Source of the DNA: a virus
Virus record (IMG/VR): IMGVR_UViG_3300008448_012183
Coordinates: 1 to 64,000 of that record
DNA: 64,000 bases
Strand: one strand, 5' to 3'
The stretch's first letter is position 1. Each line of letters begins with the position of its first letter. Below are positions 36,791 to 46,054 of the stretch, in pieces. The position numbers and the translations under genes were made by a program. The notes below the pieces were generated by a model. The model saw only the letters and a program-made list of their open reading frames with translations, did not search any database and had not been told where the DNA came from.

Positions 36791-39331
36791 ATGGAAGAAA
36801 AAGATATTATTGGTAGTATTTTACCAAATATACACATTGATAAAATTAATATCAGTAATCCTACCAAAGAAAAGATTTCTATTGAAGTAAATTATTCTTT
36901 TTATGACTCACAAACAACGCAAAACACTCTTTGGTCTTCTTTACCGCAGACATTTAAAAAATGTATTAAATTGGTTGTTGCAATAGTAGAAGATGGTCCT
37001 AATTTAAAAAAAGATCTATTAACATTTTTAGATACTACTAGCTCACAAAATTTGAAATTTTTTCATTCATCATTTAAAAATGAAATAGGTAGTATAGATA
37101 CCTTTAAAAGGTATCTAGATAAAAATAAAAGAGAAGATATAACAATAGAAACAATAAATGGAATAGAGTATAGAAAGTATACGTCAGCTATAAAAAGAGA
37201 AATAGATATAACAAATGGATCTAGCGACTTGAACGTTCAGGTTTTAGCATATTGTTATTTTGATTCAAACGAGTTTAAACAAACTGGGGTTGCAGTTCAA
37301 AGATCGGCAATACAACAAAATATAAGACAGAACAATTCGGTAAACAATCTTTTTTTTGAACCTGTTGATTATTATGGCAAATTTACATATATAAATGTTT
37401 TTACGGACGGTAATATAAATCCAGAAAAAATTACTTATATAAATTCTTTTACCGGAGAAGAATTTTTAGGTCAAATAAAAGGCATTAACGACTCTTTATA
37501 TGATTTTGATACAGAGTCGATCTTGATGGAAGAATTAGTTATTCCAGTAGAATTCGTAGAGGATATGCGAAATTATAAATTTATAAAGAAAAATTTAAAA
37601 AATATCATCAATGAAGTCAACGCTTTAAAATTTAAATTTAATAACGTAAATAATAAACTAGCAAAAAAAACAGCTAATAAACAATATGTATCACAATTGT
37701 TTTTATCTAAAACTTTAAAACAAGAAAATTTAATACCAATTTTTGCAGATCCTATCTTAGAAAAACCAAATGTTTTTGAAAAAACTATAAATTCTTCTTT
37801 TAATGATGTAGGAACTTTCTTTTTTGATTATGAAAGATTTATCAAAGAAAATTCTGTTTTGAATAGAATTAAGAATAGTAGTATTTTTATTGATCCTAAT
37901 TTTTTACAGTTTGAAATAAAAATGCAAAAAAAATCTTTTTCCAAAGGTAAAGAATACGATAAACAATTGATAAAAAACATTAGCGCAAAAACAGTTTCTT
38001 ATAACACAGATTTTGGGAATAAAAATCTTTTACAAGTAACATTTATAATAGATACGCAATTACAAAGAGGAAATTATGAATTTTCTTTAGATGTTTATTT
38101 AAAGGATAACATAATTCAACAATTATTACAAAATTTAAAAAATCTAAAAATTTATTTAACTTTTGTTGAAACATATTCTTCAATAATCTTTAAAAATCTA
38201 GATAAAGTAAGCAATTCGGTCAAAACTGATAGTACTCAACCTACTATTTATTATGATTTATTACAAAATAATTTCACAGGTGTTTTTTTAAAAGCCATTA
38301 CTGATATAGGCATACCTTTAGAGGAGCCAATCAAATCAGAAGATTTTAATCCTCAAGAAAAAAATGCAAAAAAATTATTAGAAGAAATATTAATTTCTTT
38401 AAAACCAGAAAACACTAATCTTGAGACTGTTTATCAATTCATAGAATTAATAAATTCAGTTGTAAAAGAATATTCTAAATTTACTGATATATTCTCTAAT
38501 TCAACCTTTAACCCTCATATAGAAACATTTTTTAACATTACTAGAGGCAAAGCTTCTATTAATTTTAAACACATCTTTAAAGAATTACTTTTATCTAATC
38601 CAGAAGAAAAATTGTTTATTCTCACAAAAGAAGAAATAAAAAATGAAAAATATAATTCTAATTTATTTATAGTTAAAGATGAACCCTATTTTGTAAATAC
38701 CCATGATTTTGTCAAGATGATACAAGGTGATGAATTAGAAGAAATTATCGATATTATTCGCAAAAACAATAATTCTCTATATGATAATAAATTTGAAAAA
38801 ATTCTTAAAGAACTATATCCTCAACAATTAAAAGTTTCTATTTTGACTGAATTTTTAGGTTTAGAAAAAATTAAAGAATTTGATAATCAAGTATTAAAAC
38901 CAAAGCCAAAACAATTATCAATTAATCTTTTTACCCAACAAGAAAAAATTAAAAGAGTAGAAAAAACTCCACTAGAAGAATACAGATTATCTCTTGTTGA
39001 CTTAAGATACAATAATGATGAGGAGATCCTTAGACAAAAACTAGAAGCAGCAGCAAAAAGCTCTGAGGCTAATACTATCAATTTCTTGTTTAATGCTACA
39101 AAAAGAGCAGAATATTTAACTGGATTTTCCGTTACAGAAGACCAAGAATACGGTTCTATAATTAATTTAGGAAAACCATTTTGGAATCAGTCTAAAGATA
39201 ATAATAATTTATTGTTTGGAAGACTAGTTAATGTTGAAGTAGACAAAAATTTCTTTAAAGAATTTAAATATTCTTTTAAAATAAATGATTATCGTATAAA
39301 ATTTACAAACGAATATTTTACAACAAACTAA
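36791..39331 (+). CDS. Large tail/baseplate structural protein, function unknown
   Basis: I use the ATG at 36791, which follows GGGG (36781-36784) at a good distance; the in-frame TTG at 36779 lies before the ribosome binding site. The 846-residue product has an N-terminal beta-rich part (IHIDKINISNPTKEKISIEVNYSF split over residues 14-37) that looks like an immunoglobulin-like strand pattern, followed by long helical segments rich in Asn, Lys and Glu. No catalytic motif is visible. It ends one base before the next gene and belongs to the tail operon by position. Confidence 0.6.
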   Translation: MEEKDIIGSILPNIHIDKINISNPTKEKISIEVNYSFYDSQTTQNTLWSSLPQTFKKCIKLVVAIVEDGPNLKKDLLTFLDTTSSQNLKFFHSSFKNEIGSIDTFKRYLDKNKREDITIETINGIEYRKYTSAIKREIDITNGSSDLNVQVLAYCYFDSNEFKQTGVAVQRSAIQQNIRQNNSVNNLFFEPVDYYGKFTYINVFTDGNINPEKITYINSFTGEEFLGQIKGINDSLYDFDTESILMEELVIPVEFVEDMRNYKFIKKNLKNIINEVNALKFKFNNVNNKLAKKTANKQYVSQLFLSKTLKQENLIPIFADPILEKPNVFEKTINSSFNDVGTFFFDYERFIKENSVLNRIKNSSIFIDPNFLQFEIKMQKKSFSKGKEYDKQLIKNISAKTVSYNTDFGNKNLLQVTFIIDTQLQRGNYEFSLDVYLKDNIIQQLLQNLKNLKIYLTFVETYSSIIFKNLDKVSNSVKTDSTQPTIYYDLLQNNFTGVFLKAITDIGIPLEEPIKSEDFNPQEKNAKKLLEEILISLKPENTNLETVYQFIELINSVVKEYSKFTDIFSNSTFNPHIETFFNITRGKASINFKHIFKELLLSNPEEKLFILTKEEIKNEKYNSNLFIVKDEPYFVNTHDFVKMIQGDELEEIIDIIRKNNNSLYDNKFEKILKELYPQQLKVSILTEFLGLEKIKEFDNQVLKPKPKQLSINLFTQQEKIKRVEKTPLEEYRLSLVDLRYNNDEEILRQKLEAAAKSSEANTINFLFNATKRAEYLTGFSVTEDQEYGSIINLGKPFWNQSKDNNNLLFGRLVNVEVDKNFFKEFKYSFKINDYRIKFTNEYFTTN

Positions 39332-39332
39332 G

Positions 39333-41897
39333 ATGCCCATAATAAAAAGCTATGTTAAAGCGTTAACTAAAAATTTAAAAGAAGAAAAGGTTGCCCCCGT
39401 TAAGGAGCAGCAAGTTACCCCTATTGCAGTAGCGGTTTCTCCTGCTCAAATAAAAAATTTGACTGCCGCTAATACATCCACTGTAGTTAATGTTACACAA
39501 ACAATAAACAATGTACAAAAAAAATTACAAGAAGATGGTCAAAAAGCAAATATACTATCGCAAGTCGCAGAATCAATTAAAAAGACAACGCCTAACATAC
39601 AAGACGCTATTAAAAGTGCAATTCAAACAATTGAACAAAAGAATACTCAAATTAGTACACCGCCAGTTCAAAGAGCATTACCGGTAAACTTTGCTCTTGG
39701 AGATATTTCAGGAATTGGCGGTGGTGCGTTTGGACCAAATAATGCTGGCGCTTTAGGAAGTGGTATAGGAGGCGCAGGTGGTAGCGGAACAGGCGGCATC
39801 GGAGGATTAACTGGTGCAGGAGGCTTGGGTGGTTTAAACCCAAATCTTGGTAATTTAAATACTGGCGTAGGAGGTTCTAGCGGGGGATTTTTCCCAGATA
39901 GGCTTAAAATCCCACCAGTTAGACCGCTACCACCAATTCGATCTCCACCAAATTTTTATTCTGTCAACACAGTTGCCTTACCTAACTTCACAATAAATAA
40001 TAAAGAAAAAAATAAACAAAGACCAGAAATTGATGATGGGATGGTGCCTGATTTTTATGAAGCAACATTTAAATACAATAAATACTTAGAAGGATATGAA
40101 AATTTAATATCTTCCGCTAGTGTTGACGAGAGAAACCTACTTAATTTTCAATCTTTTTTAAATTATAAAAACTTTGAAGATAATAAACCACTTGAAGAAA
40201 TAAACGAAAAATTAAAAAAACATATTTTTATAAGACAAAATCAACCAATATCAACTAGAGCTTTTGATAGAATATTATATAATGATAAATATTTTTTAGA
40301 TTTTACTAATAAATTTATACCAAATAATAGAATAAACAATCAACAAGTTATTGCGTTTATGGAAAATATTTCTATATCAAATGAAATGCTAAAAGATGCA
40401 AATAGCGCAGATGCTTTTAAAAATATATTTCCATTCTATAACAACGTTAAGATTACATATACAAAAAAATCAGAATTTATAAAAAATTTAAAAAAGTTTA
40501 ATTTAGATGATGAATTTTTGTTGTATATTACAAAAGTAATATCCCAGAGCTATGTAAAGGGGAAAGCTACAGAAACAAATTTTATTTCTAAAACATTTGA
40601 TCCTGTCTTAAAAAGAACTAACAATTATAATATTAAATTAAGATTTGATAGTAATTTTTTTATTAATGATTTTCTTGTCGATAGACAACCTTTAAAGACA
40701 GAAGATACAAATAATATATTGTTGCTAAAAGGCAATTATTTAAGAAAAACAACAGGAAAATTTAATAATTCATTTTTTTATTTTGCCACATCACAGGCTC
40801 TTAGAAATAAATCTGGACTAAATGAAGGCGATATATTAGCGTTTAGAGTTGAAAAAACAAAGCTTGATAATCCATCTATAAAACAACAGTTTATATTTTT
40901 AAATGATGATGAAACCCAAGTTTTTGATATTGTTGATACACAAATAAAATACAATACAAAATATAAGTACGATATCTACGCATACAGATACGATAGAAAT
41001 TATCTTCCAGATAATCTGAATCCAACTTTACAAACAAACGGATTTATATCTGAAGTAAAGATGAACATATCAGATATAATATTAAGCGTTTTAGACACTC
41101 CTCCTTTGGCTCCAACGTTTACAGCATTTTTAGATAGAACAGACAACAAAACAATATTGTTTAAAATAGATAATGTTTGCGGCTCTAACTTTGAATCCCC
41201 AATCATACTAGATCCAGATAAAGATCCTAAAAAAATACAAGATATTAGAGCAGCATTTAAATTACAGCCTGATAGCAATCTACTTTTCAAAAATGATGAT
41301 GAACCAAGAACATTTGAGATTTATAAACTAGATAAACCACCAACTAGATACGAACAATTTGTTGGAAATAAACTGACCACGGTAAGAAATACTACTGCGT
41401 TTAAAGATACAATAACTCCAAATAAAAAATATTATTATTGTATTAGATCATTAGACGTTCACAACTTCTTTTCTAATCCATCTTTTATTATGCAGATTGA
41501 AATTATAAATAATAGTGGTGTTTCATATTTGGAAAGCAAGGTATACGATTTAGAAGCCGCACAAGATATTTCATCAGAATTAAAATTACAAGGTAAAACT
41601 GCTACAATAAGCTTTAAAAAATATTTACAAATGGGACCGGCCTTTTTGCACACTTTATTAAGAAATTTAGATATAGACGAATTCAAAAAAGCACCAAATC
41701 CAGCAGCCGAGTCAGATATAGATAGAGAAATATTTGGTGAAGCTGTTGTGGCTCCCGGCTTAAGCGTAGATAGACAACCAGCCGTATCAAAAAGTCCATA
41801 CGGTAGAAACTATAAAATAAGAATAAAGTCCAAAAAAAGTGGTAAGATGGTAGATATAAATTTTAAGTTTGTGATAGAAAAAAAAATACTTAGCTAA
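39333..41897 (+). CDS. Large structural protein with glycine-rich linker and FN3-like region
   Basis: The 854-residue protein has a helical Gln/Lys-rich N-terminal part (residues 1-120), a glycine-rich tract at about 127-190 (GIGGGAFGPNNAGALGSG then more GG repeats), a Pro-rich patch (RPLPPIRSPPNF), a globular centre, and from about 585 to 720 an FN3-like segment beginning DTPPLAPTFTAFLD and including KKYYYCIRSLDVHNFFSNPS. The C terminus is basic (KIRIKSKKSGKMVDINFKF). Gly-rich tracts of this sort act as flexible linkers or, in T4-type gp38 adhesins, as receptor-binding loops; the N-terminal location here favours a linker. A 45-base gap follows. Confidence 0.6.
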   Translation: MPIIKSYVKALTKNLKEEKVAPVKEQQVTPIAVAVSPAQIKNLTAANTSTVVNVTQTINNVQKKLQEDGQKANILSQVAESIKKTTPNIQDAIKSAIQTIEQKNTQISTPPVQRALPVNFALGDISGIGGGAFGPNNAGALGSGIGGAGGSGTGGIGGLTGAGGLGGLNPNLGNLNTGVGGSSGGFFPDRLKIPPVRPLPPIRSPPNFYSVNTVALPNFTINNKEKNKQRPEIDDGMVPDFYEATFKYNKYLEGYENLISSASVDERNLLNFQSFLNYKNFEDNKPLEEINEKLKKHIFIRQNQPISTRAFDRILYNDKYFLDFTNKFIPNNRINNQQVIAFMENISISNEMLKDANSADAFKNIFPFYNNVKITYTKKSEFIKNLKKFNLDDEFLLYITKVISQSYVKGKATETNFISKTFDPVLKRTNNYNIKLRFDSNFFINDFLVDRQPLKTEDTNNILLLKGNYLRKTTGKFNNSFFYFATSQALRNKSGLNEGDILAFRVEKTKLDNPSIKQQFIFLNDDETQVFDIVDTQIKYNTKYKYDIYAYRYDRNYLPDNLNPTLQTNGFISEVKMNISDIILSVLDTPPLAPTFTAFLDRTDNKTILFKIDNVCGSNFESPIILDPDKDPKKIQDIRAAFKLQPDSNLLFKNDDEPRTFEIYKLDKPPTRYEQFVGNKLTTVRNTTAFKDTITPNKKYYYCIRSLDVHNFFSNPSFIMQIEIINNSGVSYLESKVYDLEAAQDISSELKLQGKTATISFKKYLQMGPAFLHTLLRNLDIDEFKKAPNPAAESDIDREIFGEAVVAPGLSVDRQPAVSKSPYGRNYKIRIKSKKSGKMVDINFKFVIEKKILS

Positions 41898-41942
41898 CTT
41901 TTTGATTTGATAAACTAATTATTTAAATTTTAGGAGAAAAAA

Positions 41943-42875
41943 ATGGCTTTTTTAGATAATAGTAGAGATATTATACTTGATGCGGTTTTAACAGATTTGG
42001 GCAGAAGAAGATTATCGCAAGGCGATGGATCTTTTAAAATCACTAAATTTGCGCTAGGCGATGACGAAATCAATTACACTCTTTATGACAGAAACAACGC
42101 TAGCGGTAGCGCATATTTTGATTTAGAAGTTCTTCAAAGTCCAGTATTTGAAGCTTTTACAAATAATATCTCTACCATGAATAGCAAATTATTGACAATC
42201 ACAAACAATAATTTACTGTATTTACCAATCTTAAAGCTAAATACAAAAGATAGTGAAACAACTGAAGATAATATTAGAGGCGGTAAAAAACTTTGTGATA
42301 TTTCTGAATTGTCTAGAGTATTTTTAGTGGCCGTAGATCAAGAAACGGTAACAGCTTTAACTGGGAAGATATTTATTGATGGTACAACCCCCGGTACAAA
42401 TTATATCCGTATTGACCAAGGTTTGGATACTACAGAACTTTCTCCAACAAATCCATTAGCATCAGAATTAGTAGAAACAAGGTATTCTGTTGAAATTGAT
42501 AATAGATTAGGTATTTTATCGTTTGGTAACGCCGAACTGGAACCAACATTTATTGATGATGATAATATAGCCCTTTATTCATTTGCGCTTAATGTAAGTC
42601 CAGCAAATGTTTCAGCTTTTTCAAAAATATCAGATACAAGAAAGTTAAATCTAGGGCACACATTAGTTGGTCCAAGAGGAACTTGTGTATTTTTTACAGT
42701 CAGAGCCACAGATGATATTCAAACAACGGATTATCTTTTTGATACAATCGGCACCACAACGAGCTTAACTGGAATCTCTGGTACTTTTAAGATTATTCAC
42801 AGCACAGTTACAGTAACTGGCGAGACAACTGGATACGCAATAGATGTTCCAGTTTCATTCATAAAGAAGGTATAA
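41943..42875 (+). CDS. Virion structural protein, marine-myovirus type
   Basis: MAFLDNSRDIILDAVLTDLG followed by RRRLSQGDGSFKITKFALGDDEINY is a start I recognise from structural proteins of marine T4-like phages, and it aligns with the start of the 35951 product. The 310-residue chain is otherwise beta-rich. It has a good ribosome binding site (TTTTAGGAG, eight bases from the ATG) after a 45-base A+T-rich gap containing AACTAATTATTTAAA, so it may begin a transcript for the adhesin run that follows. Likely a tail-fibre base or collar component (inference). Confidence 0.65.
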   Translation: MAFLDNSRDIILDAVLTDLGRRRLSQGDGSFKITKFALGDDEINYTLYDRNNASGSAYFDLEVLQSPVFEAFTNNISTMNSKLLTITNNNLLYLPILKLNTKDSETTEDNIRGGKKLCDISELSRVFLVAVDQETVTALTGKIFIDGTTPGTNYIRIDQGLDTTELSPTNPLASELVETRYSVEIDNRLGILSFGNAELEPTFIDDDNIALYSFALNVSPANVSAFSKISDTRKLNLGHTLVGPRGTCVFFTVRATDDIQTTDYLFDTIGTTTSLTGISGTFKIIHSTVTVTGETTGYAIDVPVSFIKKV

Positions 42876-42879
42876 AAAA

Positions 42880-43998
42880 ATGGCATCAGTTTATAAAACT
42901 TTAACGGCAGATGATATTGCTTCTACAAAAACTTTACTTCATGAAGCTATCCCAGTTACAGGGACTATAGTTTCTGGATCATATAGCGGAGCTAATATTA
43001 AAACATTTGCTCATGGTATGTTTAAGACAGTATATGATTACCCATATCAAAGTTCATCTGCTAATGCACTTTTTGATTTAAGCATTGGTCATTCTGTAAA
43101 CTCAAACGCTTCAGCATCTGCCGTGTCGGCGGGTACAACTACTTATTTAAGAAAAAAAATTAATATCTATAATCAAATGGCTAAGGTATTAGTTGGCTCT
43201 GATACAACTGGTAGTATATTAAAATTTGATGAAGATGGCAATTTTAATAATACTGGTGATAGTATTGATAATCTTTTTATTATTAATTTTTCAAGATTAT
43301 TAGCAAAAGATGAAATTAAAAAAGGTTCTTTTGAGCTTCAATTAGGTATAGGAACTTCTAGCGCAGCACCATTTGCGGCTACAATGACAATCAAAGACGC
43401 AAGCGGTTCTGACAATTATAAAGTAAACTCACCTGTTGGCGAATATGGTGTTTTGTATGCAACCTCCGTATCAAGCGGTTCTATTGCACAAGCGAATCCA
43501 TCATGTGGTTTAGTGTTCTACCAAGCTGGTGTTGCGATTATCAATACAAATGTGTTTGCCATTTCAAGCTCAAACACCGTAACCACATCAGTTTCTTCAA
43601 ACCAAAGAGGTCTTTTAACTTCAGCTTATGGTATTCCATATATGTATACCACAAAAACTGTTGAAGATGCTTTTGTAAGCGGAAGTATCGATGATGTAAC
43701 AGGTTATTTTGCTTCAAGAATTAAAAACGTGTTAATAAACAATACAACAGAATTAAATTCAACAATTTATTTCTGTAAGATTGGCAATGGCGATTTTAAC
43801 TATTCTTCAAATGCAACTTATTTATCCGGTAGCAGAATAAGAGTAAAAAATTCAGCAGCAGACGCACCAGTATCCTATTTTACAACGATTGGTCTTTATT
43901 CCCCAAACAATGAATTATTGGCTGTTGCGAAGTTATCGGAACCAATTAAAAAAGATCCAACTAATGAGTTAATCCTAAGAGTAAGATTGGACTACTAA
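42880..43998 (+). CDS. Virion structural protein (tail-fibre-associated type)
   Basis: The 372-residue product begins MASVYKTLTADDIASTKTLL and contains ETAIP-like HEAIPVTGTIVSG, FAHGMFKTVYDYPYQSSSAN and NIYNQMAKVLVGSD, blocks I recall from virion proteins of marine myoviruses. Its end (FTTIGLYSPNNELLAVAKL then PIKK and RVRLDY) is shared with the protein at 46055, so the two carry a related C-terminal domain. It is Ser/Thr-rich and beta-rich. It starts four bases after the preceding stop and is followed one base later by a 76-residue gene. Confidence 0.65.
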   Translation: MASVYKTLTADDIASTKTLLHEAIPVTGTIVSGSYSGANIKTFAHGMFKTVYDYPYQSSSANALFDLSIGHSVNSNASASAVSAGTTTYLRKKINIYNQMAKVLVGSDTTGSILKFDEDGNFNNTGDSIDNLFIINFSRLLAKDEIKKGSFELQLGIGTSSAAPFAATMTIKDASGSDNYKVNSPVGEYGVLYATSVSSGSIAQANPSCGLVFYQAGVAIINTNVFAISSSNTVTTSVSSNQRGLLTSAYGIPYMYTTKTVEDAFVSGSIDDVTGYFASRIKNVLINNTTELNSTIYFCKIGNGDFNYSSNATYLSGSRIRVKNSAADAPVSYFTTIGLYSPNNELLAVAKLSEPIKKDPTNELILRVRLDY

Positions 43999-43999
43999 A

Positions 44000-44230
44000 A
44001 TGATGTATAAATTTGAAAAAAATGACGTTTTTAAAAATGTCATTGTTGCAAATCCAAGAATTAATTTTAGAATTAATAAAAATGATATTTATTATAACAA
44101 TATGAGGCTAAGTCAAGACGTACCGGATGGGTATGCACACATATACGATCTAAATATTGATGGGCTATGCAACGCTGGTCAATTAGATTTTAGCTGCCCT
44201 GATAGTAGTGCCTATATTGCGGTGATATAA
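44000..44230 (+). CDS. Small hypothetical protein in tail-adhesin run
   Basis: A 76-residue protein between two virion genes. It has the segments NVIVANPRINFRINKNDIYYNN and a C-terminal part with two cysteines (GLCNAGQLDFSCPDS). I recognise no domain. Two adjacent ATG codons (44000 and 44003) could both serve as start. By position it is a small virion or chaperone component of the tail operon; adhesin chaperones are often small and sit beside their client, but there is no sequence support for that here. Confidence 0.6.
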   Translation: MMYKFEKNDVFKNVIVANPRINFRINKNDIYYNNMRLSQDVPDGYAHIYDLNIDGLCNAGQLDFSCPDSSAYIAVI

Positions 44231-44242
44231 CGGAGAAAATAG

Positions 44243-45169
44243 ATGGCTTTAAGTGTTAAAGACGGCAATGGAACGCTGACAAGTTTAAAAACTACCTTAA
44301 CTGGTAGCGATCATATGCCACATCACGTTATACAAGAAATAAGCGGCTCAAATATATCTACAATAGTAAGCAAATTGACCGATATTTCAAGTTCTGCGGC
44401 GGCTGTCCAGACAGTTACTGCCTCATTAGCTAATCCCGTTTATGTTACTGGGGCTGTACAGGTATCACAACCTGTGAGTGTAGACTTAGTTATAGGCGAT
44501 AATGTGTTTGTAACTTCTTCTTTGTCCGCTCCACTATATGTTTCTTCTTCTAATAATAGTCCAATTTTAATAACAGGCACTGTTAATGTAGATAATTATC
44601 CTGCTATAACAACAGTAACGGCATCTACTACAAGCCCAGTCCCTGTAACTGGCACTATAAATGCTGGTGGCTATTATTTAAATTCAATTAATGATTCTGT
44701 TGCGCCTTTAAGTTTTGCTTTTACCAGTTCTGGGGGGGTTAATTATATAAGAGCCACCGCATCAAACTCTAGCCCAGTTACAACAGTGTCTAAAAAAAGT
44801 ACAATAACTAATGCAACAAAAACTGTTCATAATCAGTATACTATTGGCGATGAATATATTGATTATACATCAAGCTTTAGCGGGACATTTATAATATCAA
44901 GCTTAGATATAAATAGATCAACTCTAATTCTTTTTAATCCGTCTGCATATAATTTATATATTTCTGTTGGATCTGGCTCTGATGGTCCAAACGGTTTTCA
45001 AATGCTAAATACATCATCTGCTCCATTAAAGTATTCATTTATATTATATCCAAGTGGTACGTATATTGCAGATGATTCAACTGTTTCTGCGTTTCATTCT
45101 GGTTTTTTTATTAGTTCTAGTACGCCGGGATTTTCACCAGAAGCAATTTCTACAAAAGTGAGCTATTAG
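44243..45169 (+). CDS. Beta-rich virion protein with repeated VTG/NV strands
   Basis: The 308-residue chain is low in charge and rich in Ser, Thr and Val. Short near-repeats occur at residues 65-160: PVYVTGAVQVSQPVSV, PLYVSSSNNSPILITGTVNV and SPVPVTGTINAGG, the pattern of a beta-helix or stacked beta-strand tail protein. The C-terminal 130 residues (FIISSLDINRSTLILFNPSAYNLYISVGSG) form a jelly-roll-like run seen in phage surface proteins. A GGAG ribosome binding site precedes the ATG. Probable tail-tip or fibre component; no enzymatic motif. Confidence 0.6.
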   Translation: MALSVKDGNGTLTSLKTTLTGSDHMPHHVIQEISGSNISTIVSKLTDISSSAAAVQTVTASLANPVYVTGAVQVSQPVSVDLVIGDNVFVTSSLSAPLYVSSSNNSPILITGTVNVDNYPAITTVTASTTSPVPVTGTINAGGYYLNSINDSVAPLSFAFTSSGGVNYIRATASNSSPVTTVSKKSTITNATKTVHNQYTIGDEYIDYTSSFSGTFIISSLDINRSTLILFNPSAYNLYISVGSGSDGPNGFQMLNTSSAPLKYSFILYPSGTYIADDSTVSAFHSGFFISSSTPGFSPEAISTKVSY

Positions 45170-45170
45170 A

Positions 45171-46037
45171 ATGCCTATCAATTATCCAGTCACTACGCCT
45201 AGCGTTCCGACAAGTTCAAATGCCTCACAGCTTAGAGGTAAGGATATAAATACAAGTTTTGTACCGCAAGAATATGAAACGGTAATTTGGAATCCACAAC
45301 AAGATAGATTTGATCTTGGTTTTCCATTTGGATCTGCTCAAAAATTTACTGTTTTATTTAGTACAAGTTCTTATACAGGAACTTTATTTTTTACATTTCC
45401 TGAAGCTGAAACTGGTTTTAAAGAAATAAATTGGAATACTTTTTCTGGCTTAAGAACATTTGAAACCGCGTCTTCGTTTTCTTATAATGGAACTCCTTAT
45501 TTTGCGGCATCCGCGTATATACCAAGAAAATATGGTGGTTTATTTTCGGCTTCGTTCGATACAGGTTCTAATAACTTAGGTTATCAATACCCAACAGAAT
45601 ATGACAGCCCTGTTTATATTATACAAGATTCAAGCAACCCACTAACTGGAACCATAGAACAAAGCCAGCCGGGAGGTGGAGGTGGAGGTGGAGGCGGTGG
45701 AGGTTCAAGCACATTTTTATATACAGTTTATGCCCCCGGTATTAAAGACGCTTCTGCTACAGGTCAAGAACTAATTACAAAATTCTATAAAGCAGCTTCA
45801 AAAGTTAATGTTTACTATGATTATCAAATAGACACAGGCCATACTGGCTCTGTTTATGTTTCGGGCAATTTTTCACAAGCAACAATTAACGTAACCGGCA
45901 CAACAACATATGTATACTCCGCTGCGTATACAAACATGACTCTTGATGATAATTTTTATAGTATATACGTTTCTAGCTCAAATGCTAGTAGCAATTTTAA
46001 AATTTATAATATAACACTTGAGTTTTTTAATACATAA
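45171..46037 (+). CDS. Virion protein with central polyglycine linker
   Basis: The 288-residue protein has two beta-rich halves joined by an eleven-glycine run at about residues 168-178, preceded by a QSQPG turn. The N-terminal half (residues 40-150) contains FPFGSAQKFTVLFSTSSYTG and TFPEAETGFKEINW; the C-terminal half (180-288) reads like a small jelly roll (VYVSGNFSQATINVTG, FKIYNITLEFFN). It starts one base after the previous stop. Two domains on a flexible hinge fit a receptor-binding or fibre-tip role (inference). Confidence 0.6.
   Translation: MPINYPVTTPSVPTSSNASQLRGKDINTSFVPQEYETVIWNPQQDRFDLGFPFGSAQKFTVLFSTSSYTGTLFFTFPEAETGFKEINWNTFSGLRTFETASSFSYNGTPYFAASAYIPRKYGGLFSASFDTGSNNLGYQYPTEYDSPVYIIQDSSNPLTGTIEQSQPGGGGGGGGGGGSSTFLYTVYAPGIKDASATGQELITKFYKAASKVNVYYDYQIDTGHTGSVYVSGNFSQATINVTGTTTYVYSAAYTNMTLDDNFYSIYVSSSNASSNFKIYNITLEFFNT
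45671..45705 (+). repeat. GGTGGA-type DNA repeat encoding a polyglycine run
   Basis: The stretch is built of repeated GGAGGT/GGTGGA units with one GGCGGT variant. It stands out from the A+T-rich surroundings and encodes eleven consecutive glycines. Mixed glycine codons suggest it is not a pure slippage tract. Confidence 0.85.
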
Positions 46038-46054
46038 TAAATTGGGAATTAAAA

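Noticed and set aside
45671-45705. Polyglycine DNA repeat as a phase-variation switch
   Set aside because: The repeat unit is six bases, so changes keep the frame, and the codons are mixed; length change could alter the hinge but not switch the gene off.
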